Shown here in pieces: positions 21,199 to 32,735 of a DNA stretch of 64,000 nt (within the stretch, counting starts at the first letter, position 1; every line of letters starts with the position of its first letter). The position numbers and the translations under genes were made by a program. Under the pieces are notes generated by a model that saw only the letters and a program-made list of their open reading frames with translations, was not told the DNA's origin and did no database searches. The stretch comes from Acorus gramineus. Taxonomy: Eukaryota > Streptophyta > Magnoliopsida > Acorales > Acoraceae. The stretch lies in the NCBI GenBank assembly GCA_030737835.1, contig JAUJYN010000019.1, positions 1,758,433 to 1,822,432 of the forward strand, given 5' to 3'.

Positions 21199-23441
21199 GA
21201 GATGCTGATGAGGTGGTGGTAGTTGTGGTGGTCGTTGAGGTGATCGTGGGTGTGTCGAGAGCCCTGCATCTCCCCATTTCCCTCCCACTCTTTTGGTAAG
21301 GCAGAACTCTGTCTTGTAAAGATCTCTGTGAACTAGTATTTAGAGGCATATTTTTCTGATTGTGTCCACATGTGATATGATCCTTCATGTGTCTAGATAT
21401 TATATATGAAATTTGGTGTCATTATGATATCTGTGTTGTAAGTTAGAATCTGTTTTGCATGGATTTTCCAAATTCACGAGGGAATTAACCTACTTCTGGA
21501 AATATTTTATTTCGGGCTTGTAGAGGTAAAATTAGGTTATGATGTCTTCATGGATTATGATCCCAACATGTCAGAGAATGTGTATGATTTATTTCATAAA
21601 ATTTGGATGTGTATTTGGGGCTGTGGAGATCAAATGGTAGGGTTGGTTGTAGCAGGTCTAGCGGTTTTGCTCGATTATGTGTCAAGGAGTTGTTATGCAT
21701 GTTGTGGAAACTTTCAAGAGTTATGTAGTCTTTGTTTAAAGCACTCACCCCCTTTTTGATGCCCTGGCCTTGCAAATCTCGTCGATTGGATGCGCGACGA
21801 CCTGGGTATTGGTGAGTGGTTCGATCCAACCGTTCCGGAAGCGTTGGATGAACGTAATCGTGCGTCGCACATCCGTTGGGCACCCTGACTATACTACTTA
21901 TTTAGATAAGTAGTGTGGTCATGTCTGAAACATAATATGCTAGCTATTTGCATGCTAGATTATTATAGCTCGTATATTGCGTAGAACCCTCTTATTCTAC
22001 CTTATACTGGCATATGTATAGTATTTATGTGTGAATGATCATGGTTGCATGTATCTTGTGTGTTTTTATGGGTGTATAGAATATGGCATGACTTAGGTAA
22101 TCCCTTCTAGTAATACTAACCTATTATTATACATATCCAGCATGATTAAGCCTGGGTTAATAAACAGGCATATGCCTAATATTCCCTTGCAATAGGACTT
22201 GAGGGCGTGGTGTAGTTGTTGCGCCCATGCTAATGGGGCAAAGCTATGACCAACTTCTAGAGATGATGAGCTCTCTCTCGCCCTCTCTCTTTGTGCGAAC
22301 TGAGTAAGTAGATGTGGTTCCTACTTGACTCAGGTTCGTTTGGGAATATTGGCATGCACCTGTTAATGCGTGAGATCGCGCTTGATTCTTCTCTTTTAAG
22401 TTGGTGATATCCAACGCATGTTAGGGTATACTTGTATGCTAGTATGAATAATGGCCTTGTATGCATGTTTAATTAGGCCATACCATGTATGCATGATATG
22501 TTGTTTATGCTTTTATCCATGTTAGGGAGTACTCCCATGATTAATTATTATGTTATCGTGAATGTGGTTTATCTACACAACTATGGCAGAATTCTTCTAT
22601 TATGTTATGCGCATGTTAGACTAATTGTGCCTACCCGTGCTAGGCGTGGGTATGACCCTTAGTCGGGTTGTACCTTATTAGTTAGAGCGCAAGCGATGTA
22701 ATCACCCTTGCATCCGTGTGATGCACTCGTATGGAATTCAGGAGAATTCATTATTGTATCGGTTTTGTTAAACCGGTGGCCATTGCATTATGTTAGGCCT
22801 ACCCATGCCAGGTGCGTGTATGAACTGCCTGTTGGTTTATATGCCTTTCGGCTAATTTTTGCACGAGAGCAGAGGTAACTCCTCGTGTCCGAGTGACGCA
22901 CCTATGTGGGAGTTCAAGAGTATTCGATATCATCGGTATGTGATTATCCAGAGTAGTTTACTTTTCCATTGGGTTCTCTTTGCGAACACGGAGTATTTCC
23001 TCCCAATATCGTCCGTGTTGAAGCGACCTGGGTTGTAGCTGTGCTGTTAGAGGGCCCCCACCTATAGGTACTATCGATGCATGAAGCAAGATGCATTGAT
23101 CATGGGAGTATACTAGGTAGAGGTTACCCGGGAGAGGGCTAACAAATGATATTGCGAGTGCGGAATTGTTCTCTTCTTCATCGGATCCGTGTCGATGCTA
23201 CCCGGTGTTGTAGCTGTCCTGACAGAGGGCCCCCACCTTTAGGTACTATTGATGCATGCGGCAAGATGTACTGATCATGGGAGTATACCAAGTAGAGACT
23301 AACCGAGAGAGGGTTACCGGATGATGAAGGGTGTAGAGCAAACGGATTTATCCCAAAAGTCTCTAGGGTCACCCCTCTGGGGGCTAGGGTGAGGATGAGT
23401 TGAAGTCACGTCGTCATGTGACTCTTATACCCGTCGAGTAT
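21199..23441 (+). repeat. 5' LTR of element D, left part
   Basis: Matches 56741-58970 of the 3' LTR nearly throughout. It carries the 36-nt block (21776-21811, acceptor changed to TGCAA), CCATGCTAATGGGGCAAAGC (about 22225) and two copies of the GACAGAGGGCCCCCACC-like module. It ends in AGTAT (23437-23441), the left target duplication of LTR F. No gene is seen. Confidence 0.85.
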
Positions 23442-24057
23442 TGTTAGGCCTCATGATATTTTAATAATAATTTATGTAGAAATGGTCGTATTGCATAAGT
23501 ATTAGACTCATGTATGCTTAGCTTATATCCTAAGTTCCATATTTGGCATGATAGGATTTAATTTTGTTGGTATCTAAGATGATGTGGTTTAATTTTGATT
23601 TCTTCATGGGATATTTTGATTTCATACAAAATTGGAATTAGATCATCTGGATTCATGTAGCAAAAGTTATGAGTGTTTTTTCAATTATATCCCCCGGGGA
23701 TGAAAAAAACCTGGCAGTAGCTTTGTTTTATGTTAATTGTATAATTCGGAACAGTTAAAGGGATTATTGGAGATTGTCTTAAACATGAAAGTTGTAGATA
23801 ATCTTCTTGGCTTTCCAATGAAAGTTGAATTACATAATTCGGAGCTAGATTGTGGAAGTTATGACTATTTTACCAAAGGCTGTGCAGAATTTTAAGTCAG
23901 AGGTAGAATTGTCATTTCTCATTTCCTCTCTACACCCTTCAATGGACTTAAAAGGGGGTTTTTGCTAGGACACCAGCAGCAGATCTGGAACAAAATATTA
24001 GAAGAGAAGAAGAGGAGGAGAGGAAGAGAAGAGATTGAAGAGAGTTTTGGTGAGATC
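23442..24057 (+). repeat. solo LTR F, left part
   Basis: Starts TGTTAGGCCTC directly after AGTAT. It holds an AT-rich U3 and a purine-rich GAAGAGAAGAAGAGGAGG leader, ending in AGATC (24053-24057), the left duplication of element 3. It is not found in the 3' LTR of element D, so it is a separate insertion. Part of it (about 23560-23880) resembles 62030-62370. Confidence 0.82.
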
Positions 24058-26647
24058 TGTTATATATGTGTCACTTTTAGCCTTTTGGTCACCTTTGGGA
24101 CATTTCTGACAGTTTTTCAGATTTTTCTTTTTTTTGATCGGAACCGCTAAAATTTTGGACTTTTAGCTATCTGCATGAGTTTGAGAACTCCGATTGAAAA
24201 TCTAACTGCACATTATGTGTCCTGGTTCCATTTCGAACCACTCACGAAAATTTCATCGAATTCCGGTAACGTTTCAAAATTTGGCAGTTCCGAATCGTAT
24301 CCGGGTTTTGACCGAGTGGGAATGTCAAAGGGGGACTTGACCAAGTCAAAGAAGACTTGGACCAAGTCAAATTTGACCATTGACTTGGTCAAATACTTTT
24401 GTTTTTTTGTGTGGTTGGGTTGACTCAAAGTCAAGCCCCACCAAACCCTAATTGTTCCAAGTGTGTGAGTGTGTGTGTGTGTGTGTGTGGCCCTATTAGT
24501 GGGCGTCCCCCTTCTCTTTCCCATCTCACTCTCCCTCTCACTCACTCCATCACTCACTCCCTCTTCTTTCTTTGCTCCATTAGAGTTAGTAGAAGAAGAA
24601 GAAGAAGAAAACCCTAGAAGGGAAAAAGAAAGGTAAGGGTGTGATCTACCTTTGGGTGGTGTTTGATTGTTTTCCCTTTTCTCTATCTCCCTCTCATGGC
24701 TTCCCCCACCCCTGTTTCAGCCATTTTTAGGGCTTGAGAGTGGCTGAGGTGGTGGTGGTCTTGGTGGTGGCGGTTGTGGTGGTTTGGTGCGCAAAGGGCA
24801 CCCGAGCTTCCTCCCTTTTCCTTTCCCTCCTTGTTGGTAAGTCTTCCTCCTCCCTTAGCTTGTTTAGATGATTGATTAGGGTGTTTAAGTGGTTATGCAT
24901 GCTTTGCATTGGTGGTAGGGGGTGTGGGTGGGCTGAGGAGGGGGTCGAAGGGGCTCGGGCGCGCGGGCGGAGCCATCCGCGCGCGCTCGCGCGTACGCGC
25001 AGACGCTCGGGTGGGACCGCGGGGTGCTGCGCGGGCGCGCAGTGCGCGCGGGTAAGCGCCGGGCTAGACGCGCGGTGCGCGCGGGCGCGCGCGAACGTGC
25101 GCGCGCGCGCGTGGCAGCGCGTCTGGGCACGCGGGCAGGGGTGCGCCTGGGGCGCTGGGGCGCATGCGTGCGTGCGCGTGCGGGGGGCCATGCGTGTGGC
25201 TGCCTGAGGGCTCAGTGGGTGTGGGGGCACTCGGACTGCGTACGTACGTGCGTGCTCGCATGCGTGCGGGTCCGTATGCATGCTTGTCCGAGTATTGGGT
25301 ATTTCTAGTAAATTTCGTATGTATTTGTGTAGTTTACTCACCATATTGAATGCCCATGTCTTGCAGATCTTGGCGAACGGTCACACAACGACCCGGGTTT
25401 CGGTGAGTGGGTCAATCCAACCCAGTAGAGAGGCGTTCGATGCACGTAGGCGTGCATTGCCCTCCCCTGGGGCACCATAATTGTATATTAACTTGTGATA
25501 AATGAAAACTATGCAATGCATGATTAATATGATGTAACCATGCCACATTAGACCTTGTATGCTAGGGATATGCACTCATATATCATGTATAGAAGCCCAT
25601 AGATGCCTAGACACCATGTCCCTTGATTGGAAACCCCCGATCTATGCATCTTTCCCATTTAGTTTAATTTAATTAAATCAAAATGAGAGCATATTGTTAT
25701 AAGCATGCCTTGAGAATATTATAACCTTGTTGTTATAATATATGTTTCCCCGCATCTTAGTTATGCGCCCTGGAGGAATTCTTGAGAATTCGTGACATTA
25801 GTAGTGTTAGAAATCGTTGTCGACGGATCCAAGAGGATCGTATCCGTGTGGGTAGGCTGTTTTCTCCCTTTCGTTGGATCCGAGTAGGGACTCCCCGGCG
25901 TTGGAAAGCTGTCCTGACAGAGGGCTCCCTTTCGTTGGATCTGTAGGTACCTCCGATGCGTCAGACAGTGCTGATCGTGGTAGTATACCAGGTAGAGGCT
26001 ACGGAGTGTGGGAGAGGCTACCGGGTGGACCAAGGGAGGAGAGCAGTCTAATCTGAAAAGGCCCATGTCCCCCCCCTTAAAGGGTGAGGGTGAGGGTGGG
26101 ATGGGTCGGCGATGTTACGACCCACTAAGCTTGTGTAGTTACTCCCGTTTAGGGACTATAATTATTTAAGGTTAATATGAGTTGTGTTGCATGGATTGTG
26201 CCATTCACTGAGCGTGTGGCTCACCCCTCGCATATTCTTTTCCTCCAGTTGTATCTGAGTTGGATCTGAAGGAGGACCTCCCCGAGGCATCACAGCAGTA
26301 GCGGAGCAGCGTCACGTTTTGGGTTCTGCGAGTGAGAGGCCATCAGCATCCCCTTCTTGCTTGTATGTATTGTTGTCCGTGCTTGGGCACACACTTGTAT
26401 TTGGATGTCTTTGTTTATATTGGCTCTCACAAGACAGTTGATTATGTATTCTGGTCTGTAATATGTTTTTGAATTACAGACTCAGTCGTTTAAGCTTCCG
26501 CTATATGTATATATATTATGTCAGCTACATTATTGATTGTGTTGTCACTCTTGATGTTGTTTAGAGTATTTTATTGATCTCCTGTATAGACTGCTGATAT
26601 TATATATATTTGCCACGTATCGGGGACGGCCGCCCTGGGGCGTGACA
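24058..26647 (+). repeat. 5' LTR of element 3
   Basis: 2590 bp, TGTTATATATG to GGGGCGTGACA. U3 has the TTGAC array (24306-24425) and a GT microsatellite (about 24468-24488). AACCCTAGAAGGG precedes a donor-like AAGGTAAGG (about 24631). A GC-rich core (about 24955-25265), the 36-nt block (25367-25402) and an acceptor-like TCTTTTCCTCCAG near 26250 follow. Confidence 0.92.
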
Positions 26648-26652
26648 AAAGT

Positions 26653-26664
26653 TGGTATCAGAGC
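26653..26664 (+). other. primer binding site of element 3
   Basis: TGGTATCAGAGC, five bases after the 5' LTR. Confidence 0.95.
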
Positions 26665-26760
26665 CTGGTCCTGTCAGAGCCAATTGTTTTCTTAGAGATG
26701 AGTCCTAGGATTTCTATATGAGTATTCTGATCCTAGTGTCTGTTTTCTTAGGTTGCTGAT

Positions 26761-29700
26761 ATGCCTCCTCACAGAGGAATGCGTGGACGTGGTCCCCCTC
26801 GGCCCTTGGAGGTTTCTGAACCTACCAGAGGCGAGGAGTCTACTGGAGGGTCCTCGGCTATGGGGCCAGGACCGGCGCAGGAGCCTCCTGCATGGGAGCG
26901 TGCTTACACTCGTATCGTAGATCTAGTGGAGACTCAGACTAGGGCACTGGAGGCCCAGACTAGGGCGTTAGCTGATCAGGCACGAGAGATCTAGGAGCTG
27001 CGGGCGGCCTGTGAGGCACTTCCACAGGTCCCCTTGGTGGCAGATCCATTGGTGGTGCCCGACGTACCCCCTGTCCCCGTGGAGATTCCGGTGGTGGGAG
27101 TTCAGGATCCCCTGGAGAGGGAGGTGGAGCTAGAGGCTGCGGCACGAGTGCATCAGAGCGGCCTCACTGCCTTTCTGAAGCTCCACCCTCCCGAGTTCCA
27201 TGGCCAGACGGCGGACCCCCTTGCCCCTGAGCGTTGGTTGATGGAGGTAGACAAGATCTTCTCGACCATGCACTGCACCGACCGCCAGCGTGTCTCACTG
27301 GCCACCTTCATGTTGAAGGGTAGCGCCGCCGACTGGTGGGCTACCCGATCGGTGGACATCCCCGAGGGAGTGGAGCGACTTCTATGGGCTGGTTTCGGAG
27401 GTACTTTCTGGAGGAGTACTTCTCGTTTTTGACACGCCAGATCGTGATGCGAGAGTTCGAGCAGCTGACGCAGGGCTCCATGTCAGTCGCTGATTACTCC
27501 ACACGTTTCACGAGGCTTTCCCGGTTCGCCCCCGCCTTGGTGATGGATGAGGAGACGCGATGCCGTTGTTTCGAGATGGGTCTCATTAGCACCATCCAGG
27601 TGCATGTCACCTCATAGGCGTTCACGAGGTACTCAGACTTGGTGTCTCATGCAAAGACAGTCGAGCGAGACCTTGGGGTCCCTTTTGGGGGTTCCAACCC
27701 CTTCTGCAGACTAGAGGCCCCCCAGGAGCCAGGACCAGGGACATCGCAAGAAGAAGCGGCCCCGCTTTGATCAGTCAGCGGCCGCCGCTACTCTAGTCGA
27801 TGTGGTGCCAGCGCGAGGTCCAGCACCCATTGCGGCAGTACCAGTCCAGGCCAGGCGACCGGAGATGCGGCGCTGTTACCATTGTCAGCGCGTCGGGCAT
27901 ATTTTATATAATTTCCCTGATGCTCACCGACCCTGTGTGCCGCACCAGCAGCAGCAGCCACGCCAGCAGCAGCAGCCACAGCGTCAGCAGCAGCAGCCAC
28001 AGGGTGGTCGAGTTGACCAGAGGAGGCAGCCAGTGCAGCTTGCGAGGCGTGCCCCTGCTCCTCAGCCGCAGTTTGTTCAGGGCTGAGTTGCAGCACTTTC
28101 AGCCGAGGAGGCACAGGCTTCGGGTAGCGTGGTCCGAGGTATTGTTTTGATCTCCCAGCTCCCTGCATATGTGTTATTTGATTCCGGAGCCACGCACTCG
28201 TTCGTGTCTCCCGTTTTTGTGAGACGGATGGGCGTGGTGTCTGCCCCTCTTGATGTTGTGCTGGAGGTATCATTGCACGTCGGAGACCGTATTCTCTTCC
28301 GTTCTGTTTACCGAGGGTGTACCGTGGCGATTGCGGAGCATGAGTTTCCAGTAGAGTTGGTAGAGCTCACCATGACGGACTTCGATGCCATCCTGGGAAT
28401 GGATTGGCTCTCAGCTAGTCACGCCAGCATCGACTATTTTACGAAGTCGGTGTCTTTCCACCTTCCAGGTAGGAGATCTTTCCAGTTCGTGGGCGATCGT
28501 GACATAGCCCCTTTGGGGTTCATGTCATCCATCCAGGCGTGGAGACTCCTTCAGGGAGGATGTGAGGGCTTTCTGGCGTATATTGCTGAGGAGGATGCAC
28601 CACTGCGGGCAGATATCAGTCAGACTCCGGTCGTGGTGGAATATCTAGAGGTTTTTCCCGATGATCTTCTGGGATTACCGCCGGATCGCGCGATCGAGTT
28701 TGAGATTAATCTAATTCCGGGGACCGAGCCGATTTCGAGAGCTCCGTACCGGATGGCCCCAGCAGAGCTGAAGGTGCTCAAGGAGCAGTTGGAGGAGTTG
28801 CTCGAGAAGGGCTTCGCACGTCCGAGTGTTTCTCCGTGGGGAGCCCCTGTTTTGTTCGTTCGGAAGAAGGACGGTTCGCTGCGTCTTTGTATTGATTATA
28901 GGCAACTGAACAAGCGGACCGTGAAGAACAAGTACCCCTTGCCACGAATTGATGATCTATTTGACCAGCTCCAAGGAGCGCGTGTCTTTTCTAAGATCGA
29001 TGTTCGTTCGGGCTACTATCAGCTGAAGATCCTGGAGTCAGATATTCTGAAGATGGCCTTTCGTACCCGTTATGGGCACTACGAGTTCCGAGTACTGCCG
29101 TTTGGGTTGACGAATGCGCCGACAGCCTTCATGGATCTGATGAACCGGTGTTTCGGCCCTTCCTCGACTCCTTCGTAGTAGTCTTCATCGATGATATTCT
29201 GGTGTACTCGAGGAGTCTTGAGGAGCACGCTGACCATCTCCGCACTGTCTTGGAGACTTTGGCCCGACATCAGTTGTTCGCCAAGTTCATTAAGTGCGAG
29301 TTTTGGTTGGAGCGTATGGCCTTTCTAGGCCACGTGATTTCCGGTGAGGGTATATCTGTGGACCCGGACAAGACGCTCGCCGTGTCGAATTGGCGTCGAC
29401 CGTCGAACCCCACAGAGATTCGGAGCTTCCTGGGTCTGGCGGGTTATTATCGGAGGTTTGTCGAGGGTTTCTCGAAGATAGCTGTTCCTCTGACCCGCCT
29501 CACTCGGAAGGATGTCCGGTTCGAGTGGTCCCCATCTTGCGAGGAGAGCTTCCTGGAGTTGAAGCGAAGGCTCACCTCAGCGCCAGTTCTTACCATTCCG
29601 TCTGGGAGTGGTGGATTCGCAGTCTACTCTGATGCATCGCGGCTGGGTGTGGGTTGCGTCCAGATGCAGTACGGTAAGGTTGTGGCTTACGCATCACGTC

Positions 29701-30396
29701 AGTTGAAGCCCCATGAGCAGAATTACCCCACCCACGATTTAGAGTTAGCAGCGATCATCTTTGCGCTGAAGATGTGGAGGCACTACCTCTATGGCGAGGA
29801 GTTCGAGCTCTTCACTGATCACAAGAGCTTGACTTACTTGCAGTCCCAGCCGGAGCTCAACATGCGTCAGAGACGTTGGGTCGAGTTCCTGAAGGACTAT
29901 GACTGTGACATCGCTTACCATCCGGGTAAGGCGAATGTTGTGGCCGATGCTCTCAGCAGGCAGCCCTTGGGCATGGCCGCCCACTTGGCTGTACGTCGTT
30001 GGAGACTTCTGGAGGAGGCCGCTTGCTGGATCAGCGTTCGAGAGACACCTGCGGGTGGCTTTTTGGCCAGGCTAGTGGTGCAGCCCGTTCTTCTTGACGA
30101 GATTCGCACGGCTCAGAGGCAGGATCCTCACTTTCTAGTCCTCTCTGAAGGCGTCGCCCGGGGAGAGCGTTCGGACTACCAGATTCACGAGGACGGAATC
30201 CTGCGGTTCAGAGGTCGAGTATGCATTCCTGACGACGCAGAGTTGAAGCAGAAGATCTTGGACGAGGCCCATCGTTCGAGGTACACAGTGCATCCTGGTG
30301 GCACGAAGATGTACAGGGGCCTTCGTCGTGGCTAGTGGCTACTGGTGGCGCGGGATGAAGGCGGATATTGGCCGTTTTGTTGCCCGTTGATTGGTA
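26761..30396 (+). pseudogene. gag-pol: gag-pol of element 3, inactivated and cut off in integrase
   Basis: Same start and domain order as element 1 up to the integrase HHCC finger, where an LTR end interrupts it. Breaks: TAG at 26992 (the same gag codon as in element 1), a one-base deletion near 27395, TAG at 27615, a one-base gain near 27685, TGA at 28084 (AGA in relatives), a one-base deletion near 29150 inside RT, and a 7-bp tandem duplication near 30330 giving TAG at 30333. The zinc knuckle has lost its last Cys (to Phe). Protease DSGA (about 28180), the FIDD motif (about 29185) and RNase H (YSDAS, FTDHKS, ADALSR) can still be read. Incapable of autonomous movement. Confidence 0.9.
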
Positions 30397-32735
30397 TGTC
30401 ACGCCCCAGGGCGGCTGTCCCCGATACGTGGCAAGTATATATAATATCAGCAGTCTATACAGGAGATCAATAACATACTCTAAACAACATCGAAAATGAC
30501 AACACAGACAATAAGGTAGCTGACATAATATATACAAATAGCGGAAGCTTAAACGACTGAGTCTGTAATTCAAAGACATATTACAGACCCGATACATAAT
30601 CAACTGTCCTGTGAGAGCCAATATACCCAATAACATCCAAATACAAGTATGTGCCAAAGCACGGAATACAATACATACAATCAAAAATAGGATGCTGATG
30701 GCTTCTCGCTCGCAGAACGTGACGCTGCTCCGCTACTACTGTGGTGCCTCGGAGAGCTCCTCCTTCAGATCCGACTCAGATATAACTGGAGAAAAATATA
30801 TGCGAGGGGTGAGCCACACGCTCAGTGAATAGCACAACCCATGCATCACAATTCATATTAACCTTAAATAATTTATAGTCCCTAAAACGGGAGCAACTAC
30901 ACATTCTAGTGGGTCGTTTCATCGCCAACCCACCTCCCCCCTCACCCTCACCCTTTCCGGGGGGGTGACATGGGCCTCTTGGGGCATACTAGACCGCTCT
31001 CCACCCCTGGTCCACCCGGTAGCCTCTCCCACCCTCGTAGCCTCCACCTGGTATACTCCCACTATCAGTACTGTCCGACACATCGGAGGTACCTACGGAC
31101 GGGAGCCCTCTGTCAGGTCAGCCAACGCCGGGGAGTTCCTACATCGGATCCAACCAAAAGGAGAAGACAGCCTACTCACACGGATACGATCCTCTTGGAT
31201 CCGTCGACACCGATTTGTAACGCTAATAATGTCATGAATTCTCAAGAATTCCTCCAGGGCGCATAACTCAGATGCGGGGAAACATATATTATAACAACAA
31301 GGTTATAATATTCTCTAAGGCATGCTTGTAACTATATGCTCTCATTTTGATTTAATTAGATTAAACTAGATGGGAAACATACATAGTTTGGGGCATGGTG
31401 TCTAGGCATGCATAGGCCTCTATACGTGATGTATGGGTGCATATCCCTAGCATACAAGTCTAAGGTGGCATGGATACATCATATTAATCATGCATGCATA
31501 GCTTTACATTTATTACAAGTTAATACGCAATTATGGTGCCCCAGGGGAGGGCAATGCATGCCTACGTGCATCGAACGCCTCCCTACTGGGTTGGATTGTC
31601 CCACTCACTGAAACCCGTGTCATCGCGTGACCGTCCGTCAAGATCTGCAAGACATGGGCATTCAATATGGTAACTAAACTACACAAATACATAAGAAATT
31701 TACTAGGAATACACAACACTCGGACAAGCATGCATACGGACCCGCACGCATGCGAGCACGCGCGTACGCACGCGAGTCCGAGTGCCCGACACCCTCCCAA
31801 ACCCTCGGGCAGCCATACGCATGGCCCCCCGCACGCGCACGCATGAATGCGCACGCCCGCACGCGCCCCTGCGCCTCAGGCGCACTGCCGCGCCCCTGCT
31901 CGCTCGCCCAGACGCGCTGCCGCTCGCGCGTGCACCTCACGCCCCCGCGTAGCACTCTGCGCGCACGCCCGCGCGCCTGCGCGTACGCTTGCGCGCTCAC
32001 CAGCGCGCTCGTCTGTGCGTGCCAGCGCCTGCCTGCGCGCGCAGACACCTGCGCACGCGCGCGGATGACTCCGCACGCGCGCCCGAGCCCCTTCCACCCC
32101 CTCCTCAGCCCATCCATACCCCCTAACATCCATGCATACCATGCATACCCAGTCACACACCCTAAACAAGCATCTAAACAAGCATAGGGAGGAGAAGGAC
32201 TTACCCAAGGAGAGGAAGAACAAGGGGGGAAGCTCGGGTGCCCTTCGCGCACCGAATCGCCACCACCAAGACCACCACCACCTCAGCCTCTAGCAAGGCC
32301 TAAAGATGGCTGAAAACAGGGGGGAAGAGGAAGCCATGAGAGGAGGTAAACAAAGGGGAAAGCAAAACAAAAACCATGGAAAGATAGATCCAACCCTTAC
32401 CAATCTTTTTCCCTTCTAGGGTTTTCTTCTTCTTCTTCTTCTACTAGCTCTAATGGAGAAAATAAAGGGAAGGGAGAGATGGATATTTGATTTTGTGTGT
32501 ATGAGAGAAGAAGAGACGAGAAGAGAACATGAAGGGGACGCCCACTTAGGGCACACACACACACACACACACTCACTCACTCACACACTTGGAACAATGT
32601 TTAGGTGGGTTTGACTTTGAGTCAACCCAACCACACAAACAAACAAAAGAAATTGACCAAGTCAATGGTCAAACTTGACTTGGTCAAAGTCCTCTTTGAC
32701 TTGGACAAGTCTCCCTTTGACATTCCCGCTCGGTC
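30397..32735 (-). repeat. antisense LTR arm of the palindrome in element 3
   Basis: Begins with the exact LTR terminus TGTCACGCCCC joined to pol and runs backward through the second acceptor-like site, the 36-nt block (31609-31644), the GC-rich core (about 31740-32095) and the AC microsatellite (about 32558-32582). It stops in the TTGAC array at about LTR position 248. Details, such as the lack of the TTGGGT insert near the second exon-like block, make it closer to the element 1 LTR than to the 5' LTR of element 3, so it came from another copy. Confidence 0.85.

Noticed and set aside
24468..24488. GT/CA microsatellites in U3 and the 16-base G run at 55022-55037 as CRISPR-like or functional arrays
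   Set aside because: They are simple sequence repeats at a conserved LTR position, without spacers or repeat-unit structure.
30397..32735. The antisense LTR as an ordinary solo LTR nested in element 3
   Set aside because: It has a terminus on the pol side only. Its other side lacks the LTR start and a target duplication and is fused to a sense LTR.
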